This document shows, one piece after another, positions 11,536-22,611 of a stretch of 31,584 bases of DNA. The notes below the pieces were generated by a model. That model did not search any database. It was not told the origin of the DNA and saw nothing but the letters and a program-made list of their open reading frames with translations. Source of the DNA: Paramecium octaurelia (taxonomy: Eukaryota; Ciliophora; Oligohymenophorea; Peniculida; Parameciidae); contig CAJJDP010000194.1 in assembly GCA_905182995.1 (NCBI GenBank), forward strand, positions 33,758 through 65,341, in the 5' to 3' direction. A program made the position numbers and the translations under genes. Each line of letters opens with the position of its first letter. Positions within the stretch are counted from its first letter, which is position 1.

Positions 11536-12959
11536 AAAGAGATTGTATAAGAATTAAATTCATATTTTTATAACCCATGAGATTTAACTTCAAAAGATCT
11601 TGATTTGTCATCCAGTTCCCAAATAGATAGATATTTATTACCCATGGCACAAAATAGTTTTTATCAGAGTATCCACTTTTGCCAATTCTCTGATAAATAA
11701 TTTAATAACAACTAAAAATTTAACATTCTAGTAATTAAATATAGTTTTTGATTGATTGTTACATAAAAGTTATTTATATTTTAAAATCCTTTTTGTAATT
11801 TACTCATAATACTTATTTCAAATTAAATTATATAATTCCTTTATTATTTCAATTGATCTCTATAAATTGAGATGATCGAGAAGTAAATAATCCATACTTG
11901 CAAATTGTCGCCAGGTTTCACAACTTTATTAATCAAATGTAGAGAAAGAATTTATATAGTTTAATGGAACATTATAGTTTATGAACGATTCCCTTTCAAT
12001 ATTAATCTCGTTAAAAATTCTGTAGTCTTTATTTTTACCTCATACTTATTGTTCCAATAAACAATTAAGACGTGGTTTTTCTCCTTTTAGAGCCTTTATC
12101 AACTAAATTTTTAATCCTAAACGGATTAATTATCTCAGGAAGCTTATTACTCTTCATCAAGTCAACTGCTATTATTGTTAATTTTTGAGGTTTGTTCATA
12201 ATCTTTTTGGATTATTATTTATTTTAATAAATCAATAGTTGTAATTAAAATATCTATAATGAAGATTAAATTGTCACAAGGTGCTACATTGCTTCCAAAT
12301 TCTAAACACTCAAAAAATCAACAGATTCAATAACATTTAAAATAATTGTATAAAAAACTAAAAAATAATCTTTAATAGCAAGAGTAGATTATACAGATTT
12401 AGAATCATATTCTATAATGATTTCACTAAACAGATAAATTGACAGATAATTTTAAATATATTGTTTATTGCAATTACGCTATTTCAACTATAGCTAATTA
12501 TTCCATTCTGAATTATCCATATGACTTAATTTAACATTTATAAATAGTTTTAATAATGATCATTAGAAAGATATATTCAATCTTCTTTTAATAAGAACTA
12601 TTTGATTTCATGATCAAAGACGAAGAATAATAGACAAATCTAGAGAAAATTAAAATAACTCAAATGGATTTTAATTATCTATTCTTCACCTTGATATTAG
12701 GATAAATATTATCAAGAAAAACTACATTTAGAATTCTAAACCTAATTTTCCCAATGCAAATATAAAATTTTTATTATTGCAATTATCTTAACCTTTTTAT
12801 ATATTTAGTCCTTGAAACTGAAAAGTGTAATCTTTGTAAGATATCAACTTCAAAGCTACAAACTCAAATTTTAAATTAAATATCAAAAATATTCTTTTTA
12901 TATTTTATTTTCCTTAAAACTATCTAAATTAAATTTAGTATGATTTATCATTCCAAAAT
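11536..12959. other. long AT-rich region, possible weak minus-strand coding traces
   Basis: I see no recognisable family. On the minus strand around 12080-11960 a short open stretch reads HVLIVYWNNKYEVKIKTTEF, which looks protein-like but is too short to call. The part from 12100 to 12960 lies downstream of the WD40 remnant and may be its decayed 3' flank. Confidence 0.3.
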
Positions 12960-13930
12960 AATTAAATACCTCTATTATCATTCAAAGTTCTAAAATGAAT
13001 AGATTAATTCAATTAATAAGTCTCTATTTTATCTCTTTCTAATCACGCTACAGAAACATCATTAGTTTTGTTAAATTATTAATTATTTCAAAGATAGAGA
13101 TCACAAGTGAAATTATTACCTTTATTATTATCAAAACGCATACGCGACTTCCATTCTTTATTCACCTCAGATTATTAATTATGAACATCTAAATATCTCT
13201 ACCACAAGAAACCACTGTATTTTATTATTAATTCATACTTAGTCCATATACACTAACAGAATGACTTGATATTGTTTAAGAGCACACTCATTCATTTTTC
13301 TTCATCCAAAACTTAATATTACTGTCCTCACTTCAAGAGATAACTAGATCTTCATTATAATTTAATACTAAACAATAAACATCATAAATATGGCCATGAA
13401 ATATCTATTAGGCAATCCATTAGTTGGTTTTAACTTTTTGCCATATTCTGTATCATATCTCCCAAATATGAACTAATTCAATTTCTTCAAGAGATTTAAA
13501 GTCACAACCCTTCTTGATGTTCTGATAAACATTAAATTAGTTTTATCACTCCTTATTTAAATTCAAATACTTTAATTTGTGATTCAGACCCAGCCACTAA
13601 TGTTGAAAAATCTTTACTAATAGTAATTGCGAAAAAACTCTCATTTTGTGGAATTGAATAATTTGGATTAATTATTAATTGAATGGCTTGAGATTTGATT
13701 GATAAATAAATTAAACTGTTAATGATTTTTATTCATATCTTATTGAATTTCTTTAATTAGTTACTCATGTTTTAAATTTAGAGATTCTTCTTTTAGTAAA
13801 ATTTCCACTTTCATTTTTTTATGGTGTATAGTGATAACTCTTAATAGAGGTACGAGGTTAAATTAAAATTGTCAACTTTAGTTTAAGTCAAACAAGTTGA
13901 AGATGCAGAGGATAATGAATTAAGAGATTA
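12960..13930 (-). pseudogene. WD40-repeat (beta-propeller) protein, degenerate
   Basis: Several propeller blades can be read in order on the minus strand. At 13660-13505 a blade contains LVAGSESQIKVFEF. At about 13505-13400, in another frame, KKLNQFIFG corresponds to the next blade. At 13407-13165 a frame reads HGHIYDVYCLVLN, then DSNIKFW, then SVSVYGLSMNQQQNTVVSCG. These match the GH...D-x4-I(K/R)-x-W pattern. Two TGAs fall in that frame: one at 13335 replaces the Gly expected before the strand that ends in SED, and one at 13290 stands where the family has Trp (NE-Trp-C). Past 13168 a third frame gives a tail with FNKTNDVSV. Upstream, to about 13930, is a Glu/Lys/Gln-rich stretch (LLKEESLNLKHEQLIKEI) that looks like a coiled coil. 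The layout fits Paramecium WD40 proteins as I remember them. At least two frameshifts and four TGAs show it is dead. Confidence 0.8.
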
Positions 13931-14290
13931 AAAAAAATCAACTTTCAAAGTATCAAAAAACTCATTAAAAAATGAATCAATATGAGTCACGATATTGTTG
14001 AATGCAGACTATTCAATTATTAATTAATTAATTGTTTCAACATTATTTTAAACATCAACTGAGCAATCTTCTATTTTTGTCAAAAATATTTTCAATTATT
14101 CTATTCATTTATATATTTGCTTTTCTTCTCATACTTGTTTAAAATTGTTAACATTAAATTTTTGATATAATCCTAGTGCCAAACCAAATTGATTATATTT
14201 AATCATTATTAATCAATGGTTTGTCTCAGATTTTGTCTTTAAAAGAGTTAATTGAATTAAATAATATTTATTTATAACTCTCTCTTTGTT
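13931..14290. other. AT-rich flank 5' of the WD40 remnant
   Basis: Probably the decayed 5' part or upstream flank of the minus-strand WD40 gene. I could not follow the protein reliably here. Confidence 0.3.
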
Positions 14291-14292
14291 GA

Positions 14293-14393
14293 AGGCCTTG
14301 AAATCCAGAGGACTCTGCAAGTCAAGACTTGCAGAGTTAGAAGCAGTATAGAGATATTCGAAAATTTACAATCTGATCTACCAGGTTCAATCC
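14293..14393 (+). repeat. possible tRNA-derived (SINE-like) sequence
   Basis: The segment has a box-A-like motif (GGCCTTGAAATCCAGAGG at about 14294-14311) and a good box-B-like motif (GGTTCAATCC, 14384-14393), the two internal promoter elements of RNA polymerase III genes. The A-to-B spacing is about 90 bases, longer than in an intron-less tRNA. Between them is a perfect hairpin. The T-stem does not pair and no acceptor stem was found, so it is not an intact tRNA. A similar box-A-like string occurs at 27645. A tRNA-derived SINE remnant is one reading and chance is another. Confidence 0.2.
14312..14337. other. perfect 11-bp hairpin
   Basis: ACTCTGCAAGT and its exact reverse complement ACTTGCAGAGT are separated by a four-base loop (CAAG). 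In AT-rich DNA a perfect 11-bp stem that includes G/C pairs is unlikely by chance at this spacing. No following T-run makes it a typical terminator. It lies inside the tRNA-promoter-like segment and resembles an over-extended anticodon arm with the loop centre TCAAG. Confidence 0.7.
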
Positions 14394-15470
14394 AAAATTT
14401 TCATCTCTTCTTATAAAGTTTCTTACGTTTTTGAAATATTCCTTAATGTCCTTTTCTATTCCTGTTATAAATCAAGATTGGTAAAATTATTGTTTCTAGA
14501 AGATTTGGCCCATTTTGCAATTGAGAATAGTCAAAGGAAAAAACAAAATTCTATCATAAAATAACAATAAGAATATTTTGTTTATTCTTATTAATTCCAA
14601 AATGACAAATTAAATAATTTCAGATTAATTATCTTCTCTTTATCTATTTATTATCATTCTAGTTGTTGTTCTAATTGAATAAAAACATTTTTTTCTTTAT
14701 AATTTATGATATAACTCTTACTGTTATGAATCTCAGTTGATTGTTTCTAAAATGAGGAAGAATCACCTAGAGATTACCTTACAAGCAATTATTTTACCTA
14801 ATCAATTGACATTTTCCTTAAATCAGCTTAACAATCTGGTTTTTTCAGAATATACATTTTTGTTCATATAGAAATTTTATCATCTTTCTCATCAATCATT
14901 TTGCAGTTTTATAGTGAAAATTTACAACGTGATATTAGATATCATATAAGTTAAACCATTTGATTTCTCTTAATTTTAGAGTTATTTATTAAGATAAATT
15001 TAAATAATAAAGAACTTAATCATTTTAATAATGCGAGTCACTTTAAAAATTGAACATATTTTTTAATTAGTAGTAAAAGCCTCATATTGTACTACTGTAG
15101 GAAACAAGATAATATAGTTTTATCATAAAAATACCAAAACAAGAAACCAGGATTAACCATTCTAAAAAGAAGAAGGCAATCTTATGTGAAAAAAAAATAT
15201 AAAATAAGAATTCTACAGCTATTTAAAGAAAATTTGAAGACTGAAATGAGTTATATCAAACCAATTAAATTCGTTTATGAACAGTAAAGACTTAAAGATG
15301 ATAAAAATTAAATTCTAAGAAAAAATCTGAAGTATTTAAGCAGATTAACATAACTAAATTAGATTCAGAAAATACACCTTTTTACAGAAAGTTGCTTAAT
15401 TAAACTTTAATAGATAACATCGCGCAAGTAATAGGAATACTTAAATTTTCCATCCCTACCCAAATCAATA
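14394..15470. other. AT-rich spacer
   Basis: I see no supported gene. Open frames exist, but none has a recognisable motif. Confidence 0.3.
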
Positions 15471-15476
15471 TTAATG

Positions 15477-17502
15477 AGATTGGAAAAGTGTAAAGGTAAC
15501 AATCAATACATCTATTATAATTGTAAAAGTTGAAGTAATCACCTATTATTCCAACCATAGTTAACCCACTCAACCAAACCCAATAAAAATAGTCAAATGA
15601 AGTTGAATCTCGCCTTTTACTATAACTTATTTAACTCTATCGATTCATTTAAAATTTTATCTTTTAATAATGAGGGTGTGATTTAAAGAATTCACTCCTC
15701 ATATTTAAACTTCCAAAAATATACTGTTAGCACCCAATCCGAATTCCTTATTATTACCTCTATCTAAGAGGCATATGCTGGACTTTATCTGACACTTTCT
15801 TGAATCAGAAAAGGGAATATATTAGCTATAGAATAAGGGCTTAGCCAAGAGATTAATCTGCCCTCTTAGAGTTAAAAATGACTGCCAAATCTTCAAACAT
15901 TATTCATATCCTAAAATTGGAGACTTTAAGGATACTCTAACAATTAAAAATCTGTTTTTAAAATTTCAGTATCATTTTAGTTCAGAAGTTTTAATGTCCT
16001 AAAGGTAAAAGAGCAATCTCTCTTAAATAACAATGGTTTCGAAAAGAAAGAGAGGATAATCCCACTTACGATTTTAGTAAAAAGTATATTCTAGGGAAGT
16101 CTTTTTGAGCAGCTTAAACTTCTATTTGTAAAATACCCAAGGATTTAAAATTACAATGAATTGAGAATATGGAGTTTTTTTTAATATTTGTTAACTCAAT
16201 ATACTCTTTGATCAAAAATAAAATGCTAAGCCATAAAAGGAATTTTACGTCCACTGATTAAAACTGAGGATATCAATACACAGTTCTAACCTTGAAAACT
16301 AAACCCTAAACATCTAGGAATACAATGAAATTTTCATCAAAAACCTATTGAACAGGAAGGCCACTTTATAATAATTAATTAGTTTCTAGGAAATGCTATA
16401 GAGGCCTCCTAATCACTAGAATTTCCTCACATCCCTAGACTATAAAAGTAAATGAATAAAATTTATAATTCAATTTAGAAATAATTCCTATGTTTATGCA
16501 TGTAAGGCCTTTTAAAATAGATTGGATTCAATTAGACTTTAGATTCTCGGGCTTACTCAGAAATTACAAAAAGAAAGTTAGGGAAAGATATGCCGAAAAA
16601 ATAAAGGGAAAAAGAAATGTTGTATCTTTTTCCCTTATTAATATTAAAAATAGTTTGATTATATTATGATAAATATCAAATAGAAAAATGGAATTTTATA
16701 AGATTTATGATATAATATTTCGATCATAAAACTTTATCAATCTCCACCCACACACTTTATTAAATCCTTTTTCAATACATATGATCTATACCAAGCCAGT
16801 AATGAATTTCCTGATTCTTTAGAGTCTAAACATTAAGAAGTGTGTGAATAAACGAAAATTTTTACATTCCTATATTTTAAGAAAAAACATAGTCTTTAGC
16901 CAGAGCTTATCTAAAAAAGTCAATACCTACTCACTTTAAAAATCAAAGGAATTTTATGAAATAATTACTCATCCTAGAAATCTGAAACCATTATAAAAGA
17001 GAAGGATATATAACTAATGTAATGTAGATATAGAATCACAATCTATATTTAGTTAAACCTTTAAAATAGATTGATGGTCCATCATTGTACATTTAACATA
17101 ATATCAATTTTAAAGATAAAATTATTTGTAAATAGGCCGAATACTCTTTTAAAAGAATATCAAAAAGTTGAAGTCTCATGCCAGGAAATCCTTAGGAGTT
17201 AGAAAAGCAAAATCATAATTTGAGAATATCTTTATCATTAAATTGTAGAATATTCATCAGTTAAATTAAGGTATGGAGGACTCCATATGATTAGATGATT
17301 ATAAATATCGCCCTATTATCGAAGCTTTAGAGTAAATGATAATATATTGCTAAAAAGTATCCATTTTGATATTAAAGGCTATTAGGTCCAGAATCATGTT
17401 AACTTTATTGCGAATGAATATTTATTAACTGCAGAATTTATATTCGCTTATTATGATAGGCTCTTTATCATCGATGCTGAGAATAACAATAGAAATGATT
17501 GA
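15477..17502 (+). pseudogene. long degenerate coding region, family unknown
   Basis: A plus-strand series of open frames. 15477-15530 contains two close cysteines (KCKGNNQYIYYNCK). A frame ending at the TGA at 15671 covers at least 15551-15670 and begins PTIVNPLNQTQQ. 15793-16161 is 123 codons without TGA (CQIFKHYSYPKIGDFKDTL). A single phase then runs from 16258 to 17502 with TGA at 16453, 16708, 16957, 17221, 17296 and 17500. This phase includes NEIFIKNLLNRKATLQQLIS, then PPTHFIKSFFNTYDLYQAS, and near its end NFIANEYLLTAEFIFAYYD. TGA density is close to random expectation, so the coding call rests on protein-like composition and strand bias only. I recognise no domain. It could be a retroelement or a host gene. 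Confidence 0.35.
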
Positions 17503-18385
17503 AAAAATTAACTGAAATTCTTCTTTGCCTTAAATTGACATGTATTTTTGTAATCAAGAATACATAATGAACGTGAGTTTAATTTCATCCTATTCCTTGA
17601 ACTTAGGAGTTTCATAAGGATAATACTCAATCTTAACATATTTAACTTAATATTGAAATGAAATAAATAATAATTTATTCAACTCAGAAAGATATTTGCA
17701 TTTAGAATAGGATTATTTTTTATTTGGCATAATTTGAATTGCTGTAAATTTCATTACAATAGTTCATTTTGATTTAGTCTTTTAATATCAACACTAATAT
17801 TTTGTTGTAATATTAATATTCAAAAGAAGTCATTAATTTTACAGGTTGCAAAAGAGCGTTTCTAATATTATTTCAAAATTATAGTGGATAGAATTTGAAA
17901 TTCTTTTTTTGTCTTTTTAAAATTTTCAAAATAATAATTCATAAAATTTTTACCAAAATTAATAAGGAATGGAAAGCAGGATGATCAATTTTTTCAAATT
18001 TGAAGTTAAGAATGATGATGATGATTAAAAATTGTCGGAACTAACAGGTTTTGCAAATTTAACTGATTCATAGATGTATTGACCTTTGTAGCCTGCAACA
18101 AAATTTTAAATCAATATATTAGATATATTATCTAAATATTGATTCTGTCAGCCAAATAAATCCTGAAAGTCTCTCAAGAAAGATATAAATTTATATTCTA
18201 TTATTGTTTGTATTTGTTAGTGGTGGACTATAATCTTCAAATACTATCTTCTTTCATATAATTAATTTTAAAATTTTTCTATCAACCAGTTATATAGCCT
18301 GATATTTATAATCCTGGCTATAGTATTTGAAATTCTAAATAAGAGGCTTTACTCTATGATTTCTTTTCTAATAATTAGTAAATGA
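17503..18385. other. AT-rich spacer
   Basis: No supported feature. It contains a short GAT-rich run near 18015 and nothing else I can name. Confidence 0.35.
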
Positions 18386-19237
18386 TCATTCATTAGATTA
18401 CTAAAAGCTGAATTGGTCAGCTTGAATCATTTTATAATGACAGTTAAGTATGAATTTCTTAATTAATAATATAAGATTTTATTGGGATTATTTCCTCACT
18501 TATACTTGGCTTAATTATTTTTTATTAACTTTTATCTGATTATAACTCTAAGGGATATCTTTATAGCTCAAAACCTATATCTCTTAGATTTCAGGATTTA
18601 CTTGGATATCATTTATGCTAAAGTTTTAAGCATTAAGATATTCAATGTATTCGTTAAGTTCTCTTTCAAAAATTTTTACTATTCTTGTCTAATATTAGCA
18701 TTACACATCTTTTATTAGTTCCCTTCTATAGCTGAAATTTATAAACCAAGATAAATGAATTCAATAAATATTTTCATAGACTTCTATTAGATTCTCATTG
18801 ATTCTATTCTGAATAATTGTTATTTAGATATCCAATCATACCCAAATGGTCAATAGGTACGAATTTATCAACCTTTTCAATTTTTCAACAAATTTTCTAA
18901 ATCATTTCTAACTAATAAATATCAATACTCTGAAACTTTTCCCTTTTCTCTCTCATCATTTTACAATATATCCTCTACAAATTTCAAAACAATCCTTGTT
19001 TCTTAATCTATCTTTATACTCATTTCATTGTCTTAATACATCACCTCTTCCTAAATAGCATCCCCTAAAAGTATCAACAATTTATCAGCTCACCATAGAT
19101 TTTGGTTTAAGCTTCTCACGGTTTGAAATATACCCAATAAACTTTTTCCTCTTCTTTTTAGGTTAGACTAATTATACAAATTCAAATTGATTATCTTTAA
19201 TTTCTATAAATTTTTTTCCGTTTTCACTTTTTTACAT
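18386..19237 (-). pseudogene. small basic, Gln-rich protein gene, degenerate, family unknown
   Basis: The ATG at 19237 begins a convincing N-terminus of 50 residues (start MQKSENGKKFIEIKDNQ, then a basic patch PKKKRKKFIGYISNREKLK) and ends at the TGA at 19087. One base later in phase, a 54-codon stretch follows, 19086-18925 (DKLLILLGDAIQEEVMYQ, later RIVLKFVEDILQNDEREKG). A third phase, 18796-18389, has one TGA at 18763 and then 124 open codons (RRELIKDVQCQYQTRIVKI; later SINDIQVNPEIQEIQVLSY; QSQQNLILLIKKF), ending at the TGA at 18388. Together these give about 250-280 residues in the right order on one strand, with few defects. The PKKKRKK patch would suit a nuclear protein. No family is recognised. 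It may be a host gene or an ORF of a mobile element. Confidence 0.5.
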
Positions 19238-19637
19238 ACTAAAAGTCGATATTTTTGAGATTATATGCCAATAATGTATTGTCCCATTTATCTCTATTCA
19301 GTATACATCATTTGAAGCTGCTGGAGTTAATTAAAAATGATTCTATAGATGTTTAATATTCAACCCAATATGTGTTAAGTTGATTGCTGTTAACATGGTT
19401 AGAAATTAATATTTTTACTTGCTGATACTTATTATAAAGAAGACTAATCTATAAAAATTTATTCTTAAACAGGTTATTAGTCTGATTTGTAAATTACTTT
19501 ACAAAATATTTTGCTAGTATTTTGAAATTCAAGTAAATCATTAGTATAATGGAATATAAATTAAAAAATAGATAAATTAGATTTATTTTAATGTTACTTA
19601 AACTTAGTAAATAAAGTAATACTAATAATTAATAAAT
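19238..19637. other. spacer upstream of two divergent remnants
   Basis: The minus-strand remnant starts at 19237 and a plus-strand remnant begins near 19638, so this interval would have held both promoters. No motif is recognised. Confidence 0.3.
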
Positions 19638-20434
19638 GTGAAAGTGCAGTTTTATTTTAATCCTGATGAATTTTAATTTGAAGAAAGAATTAATTTTAAA
19701 TTCTGGGAGGAGTTATTTTAAGAAATTATGGTGAAGAAATTTAAGAAATTGCCTTTTTAAAGCATGAACCTAAAATCTCATTAGCTAAATAGATTATACC
19801 ATATCATCATACTTAATTTTGGTTTTCAGTTAGAATTTAGTCTAGAGTTGAGCCTGAGCCTCTACAAAAAGTAATTTTTAACTTGAACTTTGAATCAAAC
19901 ATACTTAATGGGGATATTAATTTAACGATATCTCAAAATTATCATAATCCTATAGTTGAATCATAGTTGATACTTTCTTGAGCACTAGATCTTCAAATAA
20001 TATCTATGAGACCCCTCCTCATGAACTCATCTTAAATTGGTCTATAAAATTAACCTCTAGGATTTTATACAACTAATCTATTATCCAATTCTTGCTAACA
20101 ACGGGCTCTCAGGGTTCTCATAACCTGTAACCTAACCCACAAATATAATTTACAATTATGTCATAAAACATTATTAAAAATGAGTCTATTTATTTAAAAT
20201 AAATTGAATGGAATTTTAGAGAGACAATTTTTTCAAAAGATTCAAAATTTGATTAATGAAGGTGAAAAAATCATTATATTATTTGTTTTTTAAAAGGTCT
20301 GTCTTATATAAGAGTTTGTAGAAGAGTTTCAACAAATATATATGCTCTGCAAGTCTGATTATAGAATTGTAGTAAATTATGTAAAATCTTCATCATCGTT
20401 AGAAATTAATTGTACTAAAAAGAATGAATATTGA
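19638..20434 (+). pseudogene. frameshifted gene remnant, family unknown
   Basis: Three stretches read in order. From 19641 in one phase: FNPDEFQFEERINFKFWEEL. From 19733 to 19978, 82 codons in the next phase: LAKQIIPYHHTQFWFSVRIQ, then LQKVIFNLNFESNILNGDIN. Finally, an ATG at 20180 opens 84 codons to the TGA at 20432 (start MSLFIQNKLNGILERQF, later FVEEFQQIYMLCKSDYR). An overlapping phase covering about 19985-20260 is also open. The sequence between 19850 and 20140 is richer in G and C than its surroundings. No domain is recognised. The last 84-codon frame could be read as a complete small protein, but its length is not far beyond chance. Confidence 0.4.
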
Positions 20435-22254
20435 TAATATCCTTATAAAAATACGAAGGTAAAATTTATTGATGTAAGACAAACCACTTTATATAATAAC
20501 AAAAAAATTATTAATAAAATTTTTAGAAATAGGGCAAATCACAATCTCAGAATATTCTTACATAATTAATCCTAATTGTAAACTTAAATGAGAGTATTAA
20601 ACATGGTATTATTCTCTACAATTCCTCTTTCTTAAAACCTTTTAGAAATTAAGAAGGACAGAAATTCATCAATTCAGATTTAATAGATATCAACTGTTAC
20701 AAAATTTCTTAAATATTTATTGTTCTCCTTAATTCTTATAATTATTTTTAAATATGGGTAATGTATAATGATCAATCTTGATATTATTTAAAGAATTAGA
20801 TTTAGATGATCTAATTTGCTTAAATTCAATTACTATTTTCAAAATATTAAAACTAAGTCTTCATCAACATCAATATTGAAAGCTGCAAGTTACTATTTAA
20901 CAACTCTCCCCTTTTCACACACATACCAGTCATATATAAAGCATGAATATATTTGATAAAAAGGTAAATAGCCAATATTTGCTGGTTTACTCTCTTTGAT
21001 ATATGTGTTTCTTTAATAGATAGATCTATTTATTAGAAATATATCTTGATATTTGGAAGAAATTGTCATTTAGGCAAAGAGAGATCTTATATAGATTTTG
21101 CTTTGCTCTGTACTTCTGATTAATATATATATTGTTTTGAGAAAGATACATGAAGATTACTAGAGGTTCTATGAAAGATTAAAAATTTAATAATTGAATC
21201 TACTCTATGAGTATATTAATGAATATTTTATATTTTAATGTGAATACTGTTATAAAGTGTAATTTTTGTTTCCTTTCATCATTTTATTTAATTATTAATA
21301 TTTAATTACCACTAGTTGGTTATGAAATAAATCAAAATGATTCTTGTCAAAAATTCTGTCAATACTGTAAAAATAGCTATTTTTAGTTTGATCGCTAAAG
21401 AATTAATCAAACTATAGAGATTTCTATGAATTTAGCCTTATTGAAATATTCTCCCTTAATATCTAAAACAATTAAAGCTAAAGTTTCATAAAGTTGTGAA
21501 TAATCTGAGCCTACATTTATAAAGTAACAATAGCAACTGAGAAACTCCAATAAAATACTTCCAAAATTATTTTTGAGATTTTTAATCCTTTAGGAGGTTG
21601 TTGAAAATTTATAAAAATTTGATAAATCATTTGAAGGAATTAATACAACAAGCCTAAAAAAGATTTTAATAATCAATAATAGAATCTCATTAACTATTGC
21701 AATTTGGTAGTAATATATTATAGTTAAAAACATTCTTATTGTTGTTAGTAACTCTATGGTTTCACACTATTCTGAGGATTTAAAGAAAAGTTAATTAAAG
21801 TGAAGGAAGTGTTTCTGTACGATTTATTGTAACATGTTTTGAAAGTTCAACAAAAAGAATGTTGTAACTCAATCAAAATATTTAATTATTTGAATATCAG
21901 ATCAGATTGAATATATTTGAGTATTGGAAAAATGATTACGAATGTTTGACAATTATGATCATTTATGAACTTTTGCATTGTTTTAATCTCTGTAAGGAAA
22001 ACTAATAAAATGTATGTTTATGATTTGCGCAAATGAGAATATCACTGGCAACATCAAGGAAATATTTCAGTATTATTCTTCCACAGAAACTTTATTCCAC
22101 ATCATCTTAACAGTTTTCAAGAGTTTTATTTGTAAAAATGTACCTTTGTTCATACGAACTTTCTAAATTGAAACCCTTAAAAACATAGGATATTAGAATA
22201 AAGTGATAATAAAGATAATTGTAATTCCCTTTGTTGGCATTCCATTATTGGTGA
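20435..22254. other. mostly featureless AT-rich region
   Basis: I see no recognisable gene. A 77-codon plus-strand frame at 21570-21800 (LQEVVENLQKFDKSFEGINT) looks mildly protein-like and may be a remnant. Confidence 0.3.
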
Positions 22255-22611
22255 ATGGCTAATTCGAATTTCTTAGATTTGTTTTAAGGAAATAAACCAT
22301 TGCCTGAAATAATAGATTTCTTCAAATAAGTTATAAACTCCTTCTTGGTATTTTTCAAAGGAAATTCTCAGGTAGAGATCTAAATTAATAGATTTTTTTG
22401 GAAAGGAGAGAAAAGGGAGCATATTCAAAGTTTTATTCTCTAGGTAGCGTTTGAATGGAAACCTTAAAATTTGAGGATCATAATTTTGAAGAGAGTCATC
22501 TCAAATTGTGAATTTTTCTATGATCTAAATATAGAAATATATACAATTCGTCTCTAAAAGACAAACCCAAAATAAGTATTTACGAATTAATTTGAATTGT
22601 TTGATAATTGA
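22255..22611 (+). CDS. 118-codon open frame, hypothetical, possibly a remnant
   Basis: ATG at 22255, preceded in frame by TGA at 22252, opens 118 codons (TAA/TAG as Gln) to the TGA at 22609. The protein starts MANSNFLDLFQGNKPLPEII and contains QINRFFWKGEKREHIQSFIL and VAFEWKPQNLRIIILKR. Its charge pattern and tryptophans are protein-like, and the coding strand is purine-rich. It is the longest Met-to-stop frame I noticed on the plus strand of this window. I recognise no domain. Given a chance open length near 57 codons, 118 codons is suggestive but not proof. A neighbouring phase is also open for about 70 codons. Confidence 0.35.

Noticed and set aside
15477..15530. Cysteine pair resembling a retroelement zinc knuckle
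   Set aside because: The CCHC spacing is not met and the frame ends at TGA after 18 codons.
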